A DNA stretch of 64,000 nt from Phallus indusiatus (Eukaryota > Basidiomycota > Agaricomycetes > Phallales > Phallaceae): NCBI GenBank assembly GCA_027605045.1, contig JAQFWX010000004.1, positions 868,001-932,000 of the forward strand, given 5' to 3'. Under the pieces are notes generated by a model. It saw only the letters and a list, made by a program, of their open reading frames with translations. It searched no databases and was not told where the DNA came from. Both the position numbers and the translations under genes were made by a program. Below are positions 9,740-20,924 of this stretch, piece after piece. The stretch's first letter is position 1, and the number at the start of each line of letters is the position of its first letter.

Positions 9740-11466
9740 GGTATAAAGAGATTGTTAATGGGAGATGGTTCTGAGCTTACGGGTTAGATTGCTCTTCAAT
9801 ATTTGTACCCTTAAAATCTCAAACATTAAAATCAGATGATTCTTTGGCAGAGTCCCGAATATCGGGAAATTGATATCAAAGCGAAACTCCATGAATAAGT
9901 AATAAGAACCTCGGCGTTTTGCCAGCATATACTGGTCTTAAGGTTAACATAGGGCGCTGGAAGGAGGTTAGGACTATGTCTGAAAAAAATTTGTGCCCAT
10001 CCAACGACACAGAAGATCTGTCGAAGATAAGGATAAGTTATTTTCTTATTAAACTCTTATGGGTTATTGGTTACCTTCTGGGCTGTTTCTCGTAAACGTG
10101 CCACTTTGTGAATGGGGGATCTGTGTTGAATCCGTGCGAGTCGGTCTTCGAGATCTAATCACTAGGGATTAGTGAGTGAAGGAAAGATTTATAATTCAAT
10201 AATTAAATTAACTTTATCTGGAAGAGTTCCATCTTTGTTACCAAGCGGGCAAGCCTTACTGGGGTAAATTTTTGATGGATAATAACGAATACTGAATCCC
10301 ACCGTTCGACCTCAAAGTGGATCTTCGGCAGCTGTTTTCAGAAGCAAGGACTAATACCATGGGATTATTATGTAAAATGGGCTGCGCATCATGGCACTGA
10401 GCATAAGCATGCGGAGGAAGTCCGTTATTAGAGCAAAACTGGTTGATAAAAATGTAAGCCTGCGCACCGCATCGTCAGGAACGCCGATCTAGAAGACACC
10501 AAAAAAGGCGAAAGATGGTCATGACCATCTTTCATATGTTTTTCCTCTAGTCCATAAAAACCGACATAATTGTAATAGATATGGCGGTATCATCTCAGTT
10601 CCTTCGCCTTCCACTTCTTTGTCAAATGATGAAATCAATGTCTGGAGGTGTCTGGAGGTGGACTCGATGACGCGGCTCACACGGTAACACGCACCGTGAT
10701 ACAGCTCAACATTTCAAGCTCGGCAGCTCGATGGATTCTCATAATTTAGAGTTTGCCACTTATATGTCGTGAAATGTTGGCAAAGGGAAGCATAGCCGAA
10801 CTACTCCAGATAGAGAAGTAATTCCTTTCTGACCAATAATCAGTGCTATGGTGGAGATCGAAGCTTAAACGTCTCTCGGGCGAAGTCCAAGGATATTTGT
10901 GTATGTGATGACATGAGAATTCCGAAGTTCTAACCCTGTGCAAGTATGAAATAATAAACACGCCGGTCGCTCTTTCCTTTTCTGCATGACAGATTCCGAA
11001 TGACGGGTTCTAAACCAGGGGTGTGATACATTTGTGTTCTATATTTGTTCTTTTTTTGTTATCCAAAAAATCACATGTTCTAAAAATAATAATTCGCCAC
11101 CCAGGGGTCAGTAGTTTCAACGCAAACCCCAAGCAAAAAACCTCCATCTCTGTACCGGCAGCTAACACACTCACACACCATAATAGTTGACAGCCTCTCC
11201 AGAATCAATTTCACAAGCTCAAGTTGACTAAATAAACCAAAGCCAGAATATTGATAAGTCCCTTAGGTCATCGCATACATATATGCACGTCTACACGGTT
11301 CATGCTGGAGTAGAAAGATTTCGAAAGACTGGTAATTCATAAGCAGCATTCGCTGGCTTACTGCTAGGCGGCCTAAGCATTGCAATAAAGATATGTACAT
11401 ACAAAAAATTCAGAATTATTTCGGGAGATGGGAGATGTGAGAAACAAAGGGAAGAAGTTGAGAAGT
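9740..11466. other. 1.7 kb without a recognised gene
   Basis: The F4 promoter lies at its left end. It includes a perfect short duplication GTGTCTGGAG x2 near 10,650 and a poly-T tract near 11,050. A minus ORF at 10,746-10,961 (71 codons) has no recognisable domain. Confidence 0.5.
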
Positions 11467-12109
11467 TTAATGGTATTTACATTTACAAGACTGGGAGCAG
11501 GCACAGGATTGGGAGCAAGTACCAGACCCGGTACATTTACATGTAACACTGGAAGGCACAGAGACAACACCCCAAGGAGCATTGCCGTTAACGCCCTCGG
11601 TAACAGCAGTGGGCCAGAAACCATCGTCGAAAGACAGTCGATTAAAATCAGCGGGAATATTGGCATTGTTAAGGGCTTTCCAAGAAGAATCGCTGACGAT
11701 GGTTTGGGTACTTCCATTGTTGAATGTCACTTGGACCTTGGCCAATAATCCAGCAGGATTAGGAGAAGGTGGGTTAGTATTTGCCCCGTATACAGCTATG
11801 ACTGTCCAGCAGTTGGGATGAAGAGAAACGCAATACTCCTGCGCAGTTTGGAAGTCGTTACCCGTCCCTACTTTGATTCCGTTGACAAATAGTATATAGG
11901 TATTATCACAGGTAATCAGGATCCTGGCATGGACCGGAGTCAGTTTGTCGGGAGTTGGGATGCGACGACGGAAGGCCCTTGGGCCTGGGGGTACAAATCC
12001 TCCAGGACTTGGTAGCTCATTGGTCCAAATCCAGTTACAATTGGAGAAGTCTAGGGCTTCGGGGGATCAAAAATTATAATTGAGAAGTGAAACAAATGAA
12101 CCGACCCAT
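11467..12109 (-). CDS. LDF/WIW family protein F5 with Cys-x-Cys tail
   Basis: Exon 1 ATGG (12109-12106), a short intron with donor GTCGGT and acceptor GAAG, and exon 2 (12056-11467) give 197 aa starting M-A-L-D-F-S-N-C-N. Core motifs are WIWTNELPSPGG, RILITCDNTYILFVNG, NPAGLLAKVQVTFNNG, SSWKALNN and FDDGFWPTAVTEGVNG. The C-terminus after VSVPSSV has seven Cys arranged C-K-C, C, C-A-C and C-K-C, separated by Ser/Gln/Gly. This is a metallothionein-like tail of different sequence from that of F4. The N-terminal half is closest to F2 and F6. The acceptor GAAG is weaker than the CAG/TAG of the others, so the exact junction is less sure. The TATA box at 12,170-12,177 supports the start region. Confidence 0.8.
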
Positions 12110-12169
12110 GGTAAAAGATTGGCAAATGTTAATGAACCTTCACTGCTGGTCTAAGGTCCTGCTACCCAG

Positions 12170-12177
12170 TATTTATA
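12170..12177 (-). promoter_or_regulatory. TATA box of F5
   Basis: TATAAATA on the minus strand, about 61 nt before the ATG, followed by the CTGGGTAGCAGGACC block that resembles the family core promoter. Confidence 0.6.
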
Positions 12178-13480
12178 CCATTATGCAAGCATTTAGACCC
12201 GCTAAGAAAGCTCCGATCAACGTAAATAATTAATCAAATGAATATTTTTGTTGAGAACAAAGCGCCAGTGCGCAGTATCGTTTGAAGAATTTCGGTGCTT
12301 CGCCACAACGCCAGTTTGTCTAGTCTTATCCAACAGGTGGGTTCAAGTTGAAGTAGTACTTGAAAAAATAAATAAATAAATGCAACGATGTAGAAGATCT
12401 GTCAAAAATTGGATGTTTACTTAATTTGGTAAAGCTAGAATAGGTGACCAATCGCATCTTTACTAAAATCTCCAAATAATGAGTTTTGCATTTTTAATGA
12501 TGATTTATTACAGAATGGGTGTCTTTTAACTATTTTTTCTTGAAAACACTCCTGTTCAGATGGGGATTCGTGAGCCGGTCTTCGAGCTCTAATCGTTGCA
12601 TGATAGCGGAAAGGTCAACAACCGACAACCCAAATATAGCTCATGTAAGGCGATTCTTTTCGTTGTGAATCGGGGACAACGGAGCTCTTCTGACCTTGGG
12701 ATAATGCCAAATGCTGACTCTCACCGTTTTAAGTCATGGTTTGTTGGTTGATGTGCACTATCTCTTCAACTTGGATCCTAGTCTGTGTCCATAAACGAGA
12801 ACCAAATGCAGCAATCGGAACATACTGAAGATGGTTTTCGGGGCGTTATGAGAAACATAAGGATTGCTTTAACACAAAACAATATCAATATACGTGGGAT
12901 ATAAAGATAAAATTCACATACATATAGTTAGTCGGTGACACTTCTTTTTTGGATTCGGCAAGGTTAATAGAGCCGGTGTAAAAGAAGCGGTATACGTTGA
13001 GAGCTAGAAGCCGTGACTACAATTAGTTTTTTTTGTCAGTATACTACGAGACAGCGCATAGTTGTAATCTAGATACATATAACATACCATATTTGCGTGC
13101 CGGACTCTTCATTTTACACACTCTTGCCAAAGGATCAAGTTGGCAAAGAGGGGAGCTTCTCTTAGAATTTCTTCCCCGACTAACTTACCAGTAGAATACC
13201 TATACATAATGATAAGTAGACTCTGCGCAGGTGGTGAATAATACGAGTGTATCAAAGACTTTTGCAATGCGCGCGGGGGGACATAATGGCATGGAACTAA
13301 ACCAGGATTGATTGTCAGTGGTCACCGTCACCCGCGTAATAAGCGCCCTGTTCTGGTTGATCTCCCGTTTCTCTCCTCGTACGACCCACTCAGCTTAAGC
13401 TCAGGATTTAGCAGTTCATCTGCACGAGATACCCCAAATCATTAGTGAAGTCTTCCTCATACCCGAAACAATAGTCATTG
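12178..13480. other. Upstream region of F5, no gene recognised
   Basis: About 1.3 kb of AT-rich DNA with an AATA run near 12,365. The first part parallels other family upstream regions in composition, but no clear ORF or RNA gene is seen. Confidence 0.5.
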
Positions 13481-13499
13481 GCACATCGAGCGATGGACT

Positions 13500-14830
13500 T
13501 GTGGTGTCACCATCACCTTCCGTTCAATCAGTGAAAGGTCTGTTTCTCTCTATATATTGTTCTTTCTTCTCTAATTCCGATTACCTTTGTCTTGTTCCAG
13601 GTTTTTTCGGTCGTTGAACCACAAGTTTACGGTCAACTAGAACGAGGCCTAATCTCACCGTCAGCCAATACAACCTCAAACGGACAGTCTTTCGAAAGAG
13701 TTGAGCCGTACGTCCGTGTGCGGATAACAGATCTAGGCAGATTCAGATGCAACATTCTTATCAAGTTCAATGCACAGCTAGGTTTGATTGACTTGCTTGT
13801 GGAGCTCTTCCCCTCATCTTAATTTGTTTTTTTTTTGTATGACCAGAATAATCCTCCGAATTTCACGGGCCAAACGTATCGGATATTTCGAGGTCGTATT
13901 ACGAATTCCAGCAGATTGTGCATAATAATTCGCAGACTATCATACCTGCTCTTCCGCTGTCGCAGATTCCCGCTTCTTCAGACGACGAAGGTACGAAAGC
14001 TCGTAAAGGAAACGTATCTTATCTCAGGATTGTCTTTTCAGGTGATCGTTTAGTGAAGTACATGCACCAGCGTTGGCTAATATGCGAAGACCCATTCATA
14101 TTCCAAAACGAAGGCCTGCGGTTGATTATCGGGAGCGACTTTGGTGTAATCATTTTATATCCGCCTTTGAACATTCTTTACTAGTCTCAACCTACTCCGC
14201 GTCCATGTTGCAAAAGCAGCTCCGGAATCAGTTTCCTCAAACGTGGTGTTTCAAACGAAGACGAAGATACTCAACGAGCACGTTTTTAGTCTCGAAACAC
14301 GTTATTTCGATGTAGCTTGTAGTGTTGACCGGCTTGCAAGAGATATTTTTAATGTAAGTGCCTTGCTGTGTACCGAATGAAACTCTCAAGTCTTATGTTT
14401 TTGTGTCAGCACTCTCGATTACTCAAACGGACATGGGCAACAAACTAGTCAGCGTCCGACGTCCGAAAGTCAGCCACCTCTTGCGAACGCTCTCGAGAAG
14501 CCTGGAAGGGCTTGGTGGCATAGCTGGGCCGATTTGGACCAAGCCCAGGTATATATGATACATGTGTGACCCTAATATGGTATTTTTCTAATCCATTGAT
14601 GATAGGTATGGGCACAAAACCCAATCACCGTGACCAAACGCGTGGATAGCGTTTCCCTAACCCCCCTTCCTCTAACACAAACCAACTCGTTTCTCTTGCA
14701 ATCAGTATGTTGTTCACACTTGGTAGCAGCTGGAACTGACTGGATCACTCAGTACCAGACTATCAACGTTTCTCGAAAGCGGAAGGCTGCAGGCATCGAA
14801 TATCCTCAAAGCATGTGATTTTGAGCGTGT
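13500..14830 (+). pseudogene. Decayed VPS17-like sorting nexin (PX-BAR) gene
   Basis: Pieces in different frames line up in the order of Vps17, the retromer-associated sorting nexin of endosome-to-Golgi recycling. They are: a PX start (YVRVRITDLGRFR..ILIKF), PNFTGQTYR, SYYEFQQIVHNN with QTIIPALPLSQIPASSDDEG, MHQRWLICEDPF, and RLIIGSDFG. Then come BAR-domain pieces, CSVDRLARDIFN, ESQPPLANALEKPGRAWW and WADLDQAQ. Frame changes are needed around 13,870-13,890, within 14,170-14,200 and at the BAR pieces, and stops interrupt several joins. The BAR domain is cut short after about 14,640. An expressed Vps17 would need these intact, so this is a relic or second copy. Identification rests on remembered family sequence; a protein search would settle it. 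Confidence 0.6.
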
Positions 14831-15441
14831 CGTTTTAGTGTCTTAACGTGCTGTTATCGTAGTGTATGCAGAAAAGGCGGAAGCCTGAGCGCCTGTTGAG
14901 CTCCTGCGTCCTTTGCACGTCTCCTCTTTTTTCTTAATTAAAAATCCTATCGTTGACGTGAACTAATAGGCCACTAAAAAATCCAACTGTGTGCTCAGCG
15001 TATGTATAGCATCGATTGATTAGATAAATACAACTAGACATCGTAACAGCAGGTACCCATCAAAACACCCTCGAGACTCTCTCTCAGCTGTTGGTTTCGC
15101 TATCATTCGCTAACGCTGGCTTGTGCTCTCCTTGTTTCTTAACAAGTGCGATACTTTAAATTCACTCCTGTACTCATTACATCTACTTGGACCGCAATTG
15201 AGCTCGTTTGTTCCATATCCGAGGTTTTTGAAGAAAAGTCATATCAAGAGCCTTTATTAATTACATTCCCGTGTCAATGTACAGTACATCGGCTCGCCCT
15301 GCTTCTTTGTCTGCTTGTTATTAGTACTATTCTTTATATCAATTTGGTAATTATCGACGTTCAAAGGAAGTGTTATGAATGAAAAATATCAATCCGCCGA
15401 GTTATTAGTGCGTGTGCCAGGCAACCGTCCGTACGTTCATG
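14831..15441. other. Spacer, nothing recognised
   Basis: No supported gene between the VPS17 relic and the unknown gene of the right arm. Confidence 0.5.
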
Positions 15442-16044
15442 TTAGCTTCTGCGAGAAGTGTACACGCGTCGATATTTTCGTGGCGTCTCGTCCCCCTCCA
15501 ACGAACGTGAATCTACACGACTCCCTTTGCAAATCTGTATAGTGACCAACATATTAAAAGCGTCTTGATCCAATGTGGATATATCGATGCTCGGATTATT
15601 CTCCCAGGCTAACCGCTGATTGATATCATATTGCAACACGACCGACCAATCGTACGTGAAATATAGCTTCTGGACGACATCATGATGCGCCTTCAGTGCC
15701 GCTGCGTGTTCCGCGTCGTGATACACCTCCATACGTGTCTCAGCGATGCGGGACGCGGTGTACCAATCGACATAAGATATTTCACGCTCGGTTTTGAAAA
15801 ACGGTCGGACTGATGAGCCTGGATCTTCGAATTGTTCTCTTGCGCCAGGAAGTAACGCCGAGTATGGTACGTATTCGAATGCCTTGAGGCGTTCGATGAC
15901 TTTGGGCGAGAGAACTGTCCGAGTTGATTAGATCGGCATTTAAGGACTTGTGATTCTTAGTGTTTACTTACGGATGTCTGATTCCAAGGCTCTCAAGCCA
16001 GGTATTATAGCGGGAAGGATATTTTTACCAGAGCTGGAGTCCAT
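15442..16044 (-). CDS. Unknown protein, intact copy within the inverted repeat
   Basis: Exons 16044-15972 and 15914-15442 join in frame through a GTAAGT...ACAG intron to give 181 aa. I do not recognise the family. The protein is acidic-to-neutral and soluble, with no signal peptide or membrane segment. Visible words are GKNILPAIIPGLRALESD, VPYSALLPGAREQFEDPG, SYVDWYTASR, MEVYHDAEHAAALKAHH and LYFTYDWSVVLQYDIN. The C-terminus turns basic (YRRVYTSRRS). Agaricomycete retroelements sometimes carry gag-like proteins of this texture, but no zinc knuckle, protease or polymerase is nearby, so that stays a guess. The mirrored copy at 5,518-5,880 is broken, which means only this one could still be made. 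Confidence 0.55.
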
Positions 16045-16540
16045 GGATATTTGACCTGGAGGCATTGTGCGTTGCTGATGGGGTATTACCTACCGCTAGC
16101 ACTGAGGAATCCAATAGGGCATAAAAATTGTAAATTTCTCAGACATTTACTAGCTCCGCTATTTAGGCATAATTCCGCGCGATCATCCTCATCGACGTGG
16201 ACAAGCGGCAATGTTCATTTTGTGACATTTTGTGACGATTTCGGCTCGACCACTTGCTTCCGACTCGCTACCTGCTTCACAACTCCAAAAGATCGCCTTC
16301 GTGATACTATTTTTGAATAAAAGAGGCTGGGCAACAATTGGATTCTACGACGTGTAACCGTCCTTAGATCTCTTTATATTAATAACTTATATCATCGAAA
16401 GTTCCATGTTCGCTGAAATCGTCGCTCGTTTTATCAACCATACATAACAAAATATTCGAGAAAACAGGAGCAAAAAAAGGGGAAGCTATCGTAGGGGTTA
16501 TTAAAACTAGTTCTGCCCACAAACCGGGCGCATTTATACT

Positions 16541-17131
16541 CTAAGGCAACTTGATAACACCCCAAGGACTACTACCATCGACGCCCTCGGTAACAGCATT
16601 AGGCCAGTACCCATCGTCGAAAGACGACCTGTTGAAGTCGACGGGAATCTTGTCATTGTTGAGCGCCTTCCAAGAAGAATCGGTGACGAAAGTTTGCACG
16701 CTCCCGTCGTTATACGTCACTTGGACCTTGGCTAATAATCCAGCAGGATTGCCCGGGGCGGGCGGATTAAGTTGAACGTTCACTGCGTAAACGGCTATGA
16801 CTGTAGAGTGTTTGGAATGTAGGGGAACGTTATAAGCCTGTGCGGTGGGGAAGTAGTTACCCTCCCCTGCTTTAATCCCGTTGACGAATAAAGTGTAGAC
16901 ATTATCGCATGTGATCAGGATTTTAGCAGAAACGGGGGTCAATTTGTCGGGAGTTGGAATGGTACGACGGAGGGCTCTTGGGCCTGGGGGAACATTTCCT
17001 CCAGGACCTGGTAACTCGTTGGTCCAAATCCAATTACAGTTGGAAAAGTCTAGGGCTGCAAAAGGGATGAACAACATAACGAGTATGAGATCATTTCGAA
17101 ATTTAGAAATAAAGTGAATGAACTCACCCAT
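16541..17131 (-). CDS. LDF/WIW family protein F6, with optional leader
   Basis: Exon 1 ATGG (17131-17128) and exon 2 (17055-16541) give 172 aa beginning M-A-L-D-F-S-N, about five residues different from F2. Core motifs are NWIWTNELPGPGG, KILITCDNVYTLFVNG, AGLLAKVQVTYNDG and FDDGYWPNAVTEGVDG. The 72-nt intron is in frame and, unlike in F2, has no stop. If retained it would add 24 residues, MGEFIHFISKF then a hydrophobic run (LILVMLFIPFAA) ending right before LDF. That looks like a signal peptide. So this copy could make a cytosolic form by splicing or a secreted form by retention. GTGAGT and GCAG signals favour splicing. The TATA box is at 17,212-17,219. Confidence 0.82.
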   Translation of the reverse strand: MGEFIHFISKFRNDLILVMLFIPFAALDFSNCNWIWTNELPGPGGNVPPGPRALRRTIPTPDKLTPVSAKILITCDNVYTLFVNGIKAGEGNYFPTAQAYNVPLHSKHSTVIAVYAVNVQLNPPAPGNPAGLLAKVQVTYNDGSVQTFVTDSSWKALNNDKIPVDFNRSSFDDGYWPNAVTEGVDGSSPWGVIKLP

Positions 17132-17211
17132 GGTTTAGAAAGATTGAAAGAGTAGTAAAATGCTGTGAATGGACTCGCACTGGTCTGAAGTCTAAGGTCT
17201 TGCTGCTCGAC

Positions 17212-17219
17212 ATTTATAC
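17212..17219 (-). promoter_or_regulatory. TATA box of F6
   Basis: TATAAATG on the minus strand followed by TCGAGCAGCAAGACC, the mirrored counterpart of the F2 core promoter. Confidence 0.65.
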
Positions 17220-19425
17220 CCCCAGGTGAGCACTTACATAGATTATCGGAAAATAATTATTCAAATTGAAATTGAAATTGAGACCTCAATCACTTCGTTG
17301 TAAACAAGGTACCGAAGCTCTGTATCGCTTAGAAGATTTTGGTGTTTTGCCAGCTCATCCGTGTTGAGAGCTCAAGGAAAATAGGCGATGTTGACAATCT
17401 GTCAAAAATTTACCAAACCCAGATCGTCATTACCGTCGAGTATTAGACTACAAGGGCAATAATGAGAGACCAATTGTGTCTCAGCTAACAACTCGTGAGT
17501 TTTTACGACTATACGGTATTCTTCCTTACTACATTCTGAAACCACTGGAGATACTCCCGCTTAGATGCAATTGGAATCTATGTCAAACATACGAGTCGAC
17601 GCTCGAACTCTATTAGTAACAAAATCAGTTAAAATCCCGTAACTTATTTAGGCATGAGCTCTTTCTATGTTGTCAAGCGAAACACCGCCACGGAGTGTTC
17701 CTGAGTCCGTTCACGATCAAGGGCACCGTCGAAACTGCTGGCAGTAGACATACACTATTCCTTAAAACTTGAACCTCAAAAACTGAATACAATCGTTCAG
17801 GCAAATCGCGACTTCAAGCATGAACACTGCCGGAAAAAGGACGTAAACAGTTGATGCCCTGTCGCTCATTCAATGGGTTTGTTCCCTTCTAGTTGAATGA
17901 TATTAATGATTACGGGTGTAAGCACTTATGAAACGACTAAATTCATAGGTTTGTCTACTTCAGTTCCGAGCCAACGAATACTTACATGAATTTCAAATTA
18001 CTTCGAAAAGAAGTACTTGGCTAGTCCATATCACAACCTGAACACAGAGAGTGTGGATTGGTTCGCGAGTACGTACCGTACTTGTACTAGTGGTGGCGGT
18101 CCGACATATAGGTTGATGCGTGTTGAACGTTGAGCGTTGAAACACTGACGCGTTGACGGATCAAATTTTAACGCGCGTGTCAACGTGCGTATATTCAATC
18201 TTTTAGTCTATTTTGGCCTGGTTCAAATAACTTGATAATAGTTTAAGCTCAGAATGAGGTGATAGTAATGTTTCGGAGGATACAGGAGGACTCGATGACT
18301 CAGGAGTTGACAGCATTACAGGGGACACATCGACAATGAAGGAACATTGCTTTGACAAGAACGAAATCGCCAGGCACTTCCAAGTAAACCCCTTGAATCA
18401 TTCCACAGTGCAAGGACGACTTGGACGGTGTTTATTTAGTAATAGTCACATTCGGGTTGGAGCCGCCAAAACCAAGTTCGGTTTAAGTCTCGGACCCAGG
18501 TCCACTCCGTTCAGGAACCGAAAGTGGAGTTGAGAGAGATCCTTCAGAATACTGAATGGGGTTCCACTTGGCGCCAAGTGGATTATGTTATTTGGGAAAC
18601 ATAGTGTACGTTATAGAATACGTTCAAGTTTATGCCATTTCCTCTTGTTTTACCATGTTCGGGATTTTCTAGTTCACATTCGTGCATAGGATATGCTCAA
18701 CAATCATTATGCCTTTTTCGAGCCATTTCAGTTGATCTTAACCGCGATGACCCGTCAAGTTCCAAAAACGGACTAGTACACCCGAACTGAAATGTGCCTA
18801 TTCTAGTTTAAGCTTTTCAAACGGGGAAAATTTGGCATGTTGCTCTTATGTGCAAAAATCCTTGTAATTTCTCCATATAACAATTTTTTTCTGTAGTCTA
18901 GCTATTGAAATGACAGCGCGACTCCGGGTGCCTAATAATATGCTCGTCATGGTGCGCTTGAACATACCCGCTTCAGCTATTTCGCGGTGCAGTCGAAGGT
19001 CCGATTTTAGGTGAATGTCGAGGCACAACGCGTACTTGCTATTACCCTCAAAATATTCGAACCGCATTATTGTTTTTTCCTTGATTGACATGTCTAAGAA
19101 ACTTCCGTTGTCCTCGGTCGAGTCAAAACTAGTTTAGGCTGAATCCGTGAATTAGAAATTATCCGTCTCAGTAATAATCAACTCGGGTTGGAACTTAGAA
19201 CCGAATCACCCGACTTCAACCAATGACTTATCGGTCTAAGTTGAACGTTGACCTTTGACAGGTCTTATACATGAACAAAGGTACACCTTTTTGGCATTGC
19301 TGGGCTCGCTTCTAAGGTATTTGCGGACCTCGACGTTCCTGCTACGTGGAACCGGCATTTTTCGTCGTCAGAAATATTCTCCAATAATCGGGACTTCGTT
19401 AAAAAATTAACAATTGGTCTGAGGG
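17220..19425. other. Shared upstream region of F6 and F7 inside the repeat arm
   Basis: Mirrors 2,183-4,384. No conserved ORF. The CAACGC-type repeat is at about 18,110-18,190. An 81-codon minus ORF at 18,846-19,091 is broken in the left arm, so it is not supported as a gene. Confidence 0.55.
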
Positions 19426-19433
19426 TATAAATA
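19426..19433 (+). promoter_or_regulatory. TATA box of F7
   Basis: TATAAATA in GAGGGTATAAATACCGAGCA, 65 nt before the ATG. Confidence 0.7.
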
Positions 19434-19490
19434 CCGAGCAGCAAGATGGGCGAAATCATCACCATCTCCCTATCTCTTAATACTACTACA

Positions 19491-20076
19491 ATGGGTCAGT
19501 CTGTTCATTCTCATTGTAATTTCGCGTTCTTGACATTCATTCTATCCACTAATAGCATTAGACTTTACCGGCCCTCAATGGATCTGGACCAATGAACTCA
19601 AAAGTCCTGGAGGAAATGTCCCCCCAGGTCCAAGAGCCTTCCGTCGTTTCATTCGAAACCCATACGGAGTGTCTCCCGTCTATGCAAAAATCTTGATCGC
19701 AGTTGATGACTCCTACACTCTGTACGTCAATGAGACCCAAGTAGGAACAGGCAACAACTTCACCATTGCGCAGTCTTACTGCGTTCCCGTGGATTCTAAA
19801 TACGGGGTACTTGTAGCTGTCACGGCGGTGAACGCAGGTTCCACTCCTAATCCGGCTGGATTACTAGCGAAGATCGAAATAACGTACGACGACGGAACTA
19901 CGCAGATCGTCGCCAGCGACGCTGCTTGGAAGGCGCTCAATCATGCGAATTTCCCCTCGGACTATATCAGCTTCTCTTTCGACGATAGTACGTGGCCTGA
20001 CGCTGTTACGGAGGGAGTTGATGGGAGTGCGCCTTGGCCTTGGGTCAAGGTGCCTTCGAACATCTCGTTCAAGTAA
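19491..20076 (+). CDS. LDF/WIW family protein F7 (leaderless form)
   Basis: Exon 1 ATGG (19491-19494), intron 19495-19555 (GTCAGT...AATAG) and exon 2 (19556-20076) give 174 aa starting M-A-L-D-F-T-G-P-Q. Motifs are QWIWTNELKSPGG, KILIAVDDSYTLYVN, NPAGLLAKIEITYDDG, AAWKALNH and FDDSTWPDAVTEGVDG, ending in SNISFK. It pairs with F1 in the left arm. The 61-nt intron is out of frame, so retention cannot give a leader. The start is fixed by the TATA spacing and by agreement with F1, F2 and F6. Like them it would be cytosolic. The fold is inferred from pattern and no ligand is known. Confidence 0.82.
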
Positions 20077-20124
20077 ATGCACAAACTAGTATAGTTGGGG
20101 CTGTAGATGTGACTACTTCACCCG

Positions 20125-20924
20125 TAAACTTCTGTTTATTTAAATTGTTCTCTTTCCGGGAAAATTCTTTTTTCGTATTAGGAATATATATACACTCTCT
20201 GTCAAGTTTCAACAAGTTCGAGCAACAATTCATTTCTATTTATTTTTTTCAACAGAGCGAGCTGTCTGAATTTTAGGCGGTATTACTTCTTTAAGCGATA
20301 ATTCGTACTATGGCGAAAATGACTACACTTGCCACAATTGACGCCATGCAGCACCTTCAAATAGACTACGTCATATAATTCTCTTCTATTATATGTACTA
20401 TGACAGTGCGCCAGCGCTCAATGCCATTAAATAATTTACAAACGAACCAACCAGAACAGCATGGATTGTAACAATCTTATATTCAAGGCTTATAACTCCA
20501 CCATCGATAGTTCAAATAAATTCCCGCTTGTTTCCGAGGTGGTAGATCGTCGTTGTACTGTTAACTTTGAACAGAATCATCTGGGTTGCTGAGATCGCGA
20601 AAAAAAATAAACGCGAAAATAAATGAGCTAGCGAGCATGGAGTCTGGAGTCCGAAGTTGAAGCTGAAGTCTGGAAGATGGTGTCGTGACGCTGAGTGACC
20701 CGTAAACGGCAAGATAACAAACCCAGAAGTCAAAACCAACGTCCGTAGATTGAAGATAGTTTTTACTGCCAAGGTTATATACCCACGTTTTTTCAAAAAT
20801 TCCTATTTTCTGACTTGGTATTGCAAATGGATATGTGCATCACCATTCACTTTATTTACATAGATCTTGAGGCAAAGTTCATAAGATTTCCTAACAAGCA
20901 ACTAGTATTAAGCCGCTAGGATCG
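20125..20924. other. Spacer beyond the inverted repeat, no gene recognised
   Basis: AT-rich. A 94-codon minus ORF at 20,512-20,796 lacks recognisable features. Confidence 0.5.

Larger units (their letters stand above)
15620..20120. repeat. Large inverted repeat, right arm
   Basis: Reverse-complement partner of 1,475-5,880. It contains the C-terminal two thirds of the unknown gene, then F6 and F7 and their shared 2.3 kb promoter. The match continues outward to about 45 nt past the F7 stop and inward to about 15,620, where the left arm breaks off. Both family copies in this arm have open frames, and the unknown gene is intact here only. Confidence 0.9.

Noticed and set aside
18846..19091. 81-codon minus-strand ORF in the right arm
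   Set aside because: The mirrored sequence near 2,525-2,770 has indels and no open frame, so coding is not conserved.
1475..20120. Inverted repeat as a giant DNA transposon
   Set aside because: No transposase, no short terminal repeats and no target-site duplication were seen; the outer edges simply fade.
20512..20796. Minus-strand ORF of 94 codons
   Set aside because: Composition looks random and there is no promoter or homologous copy elsewhere in the window.
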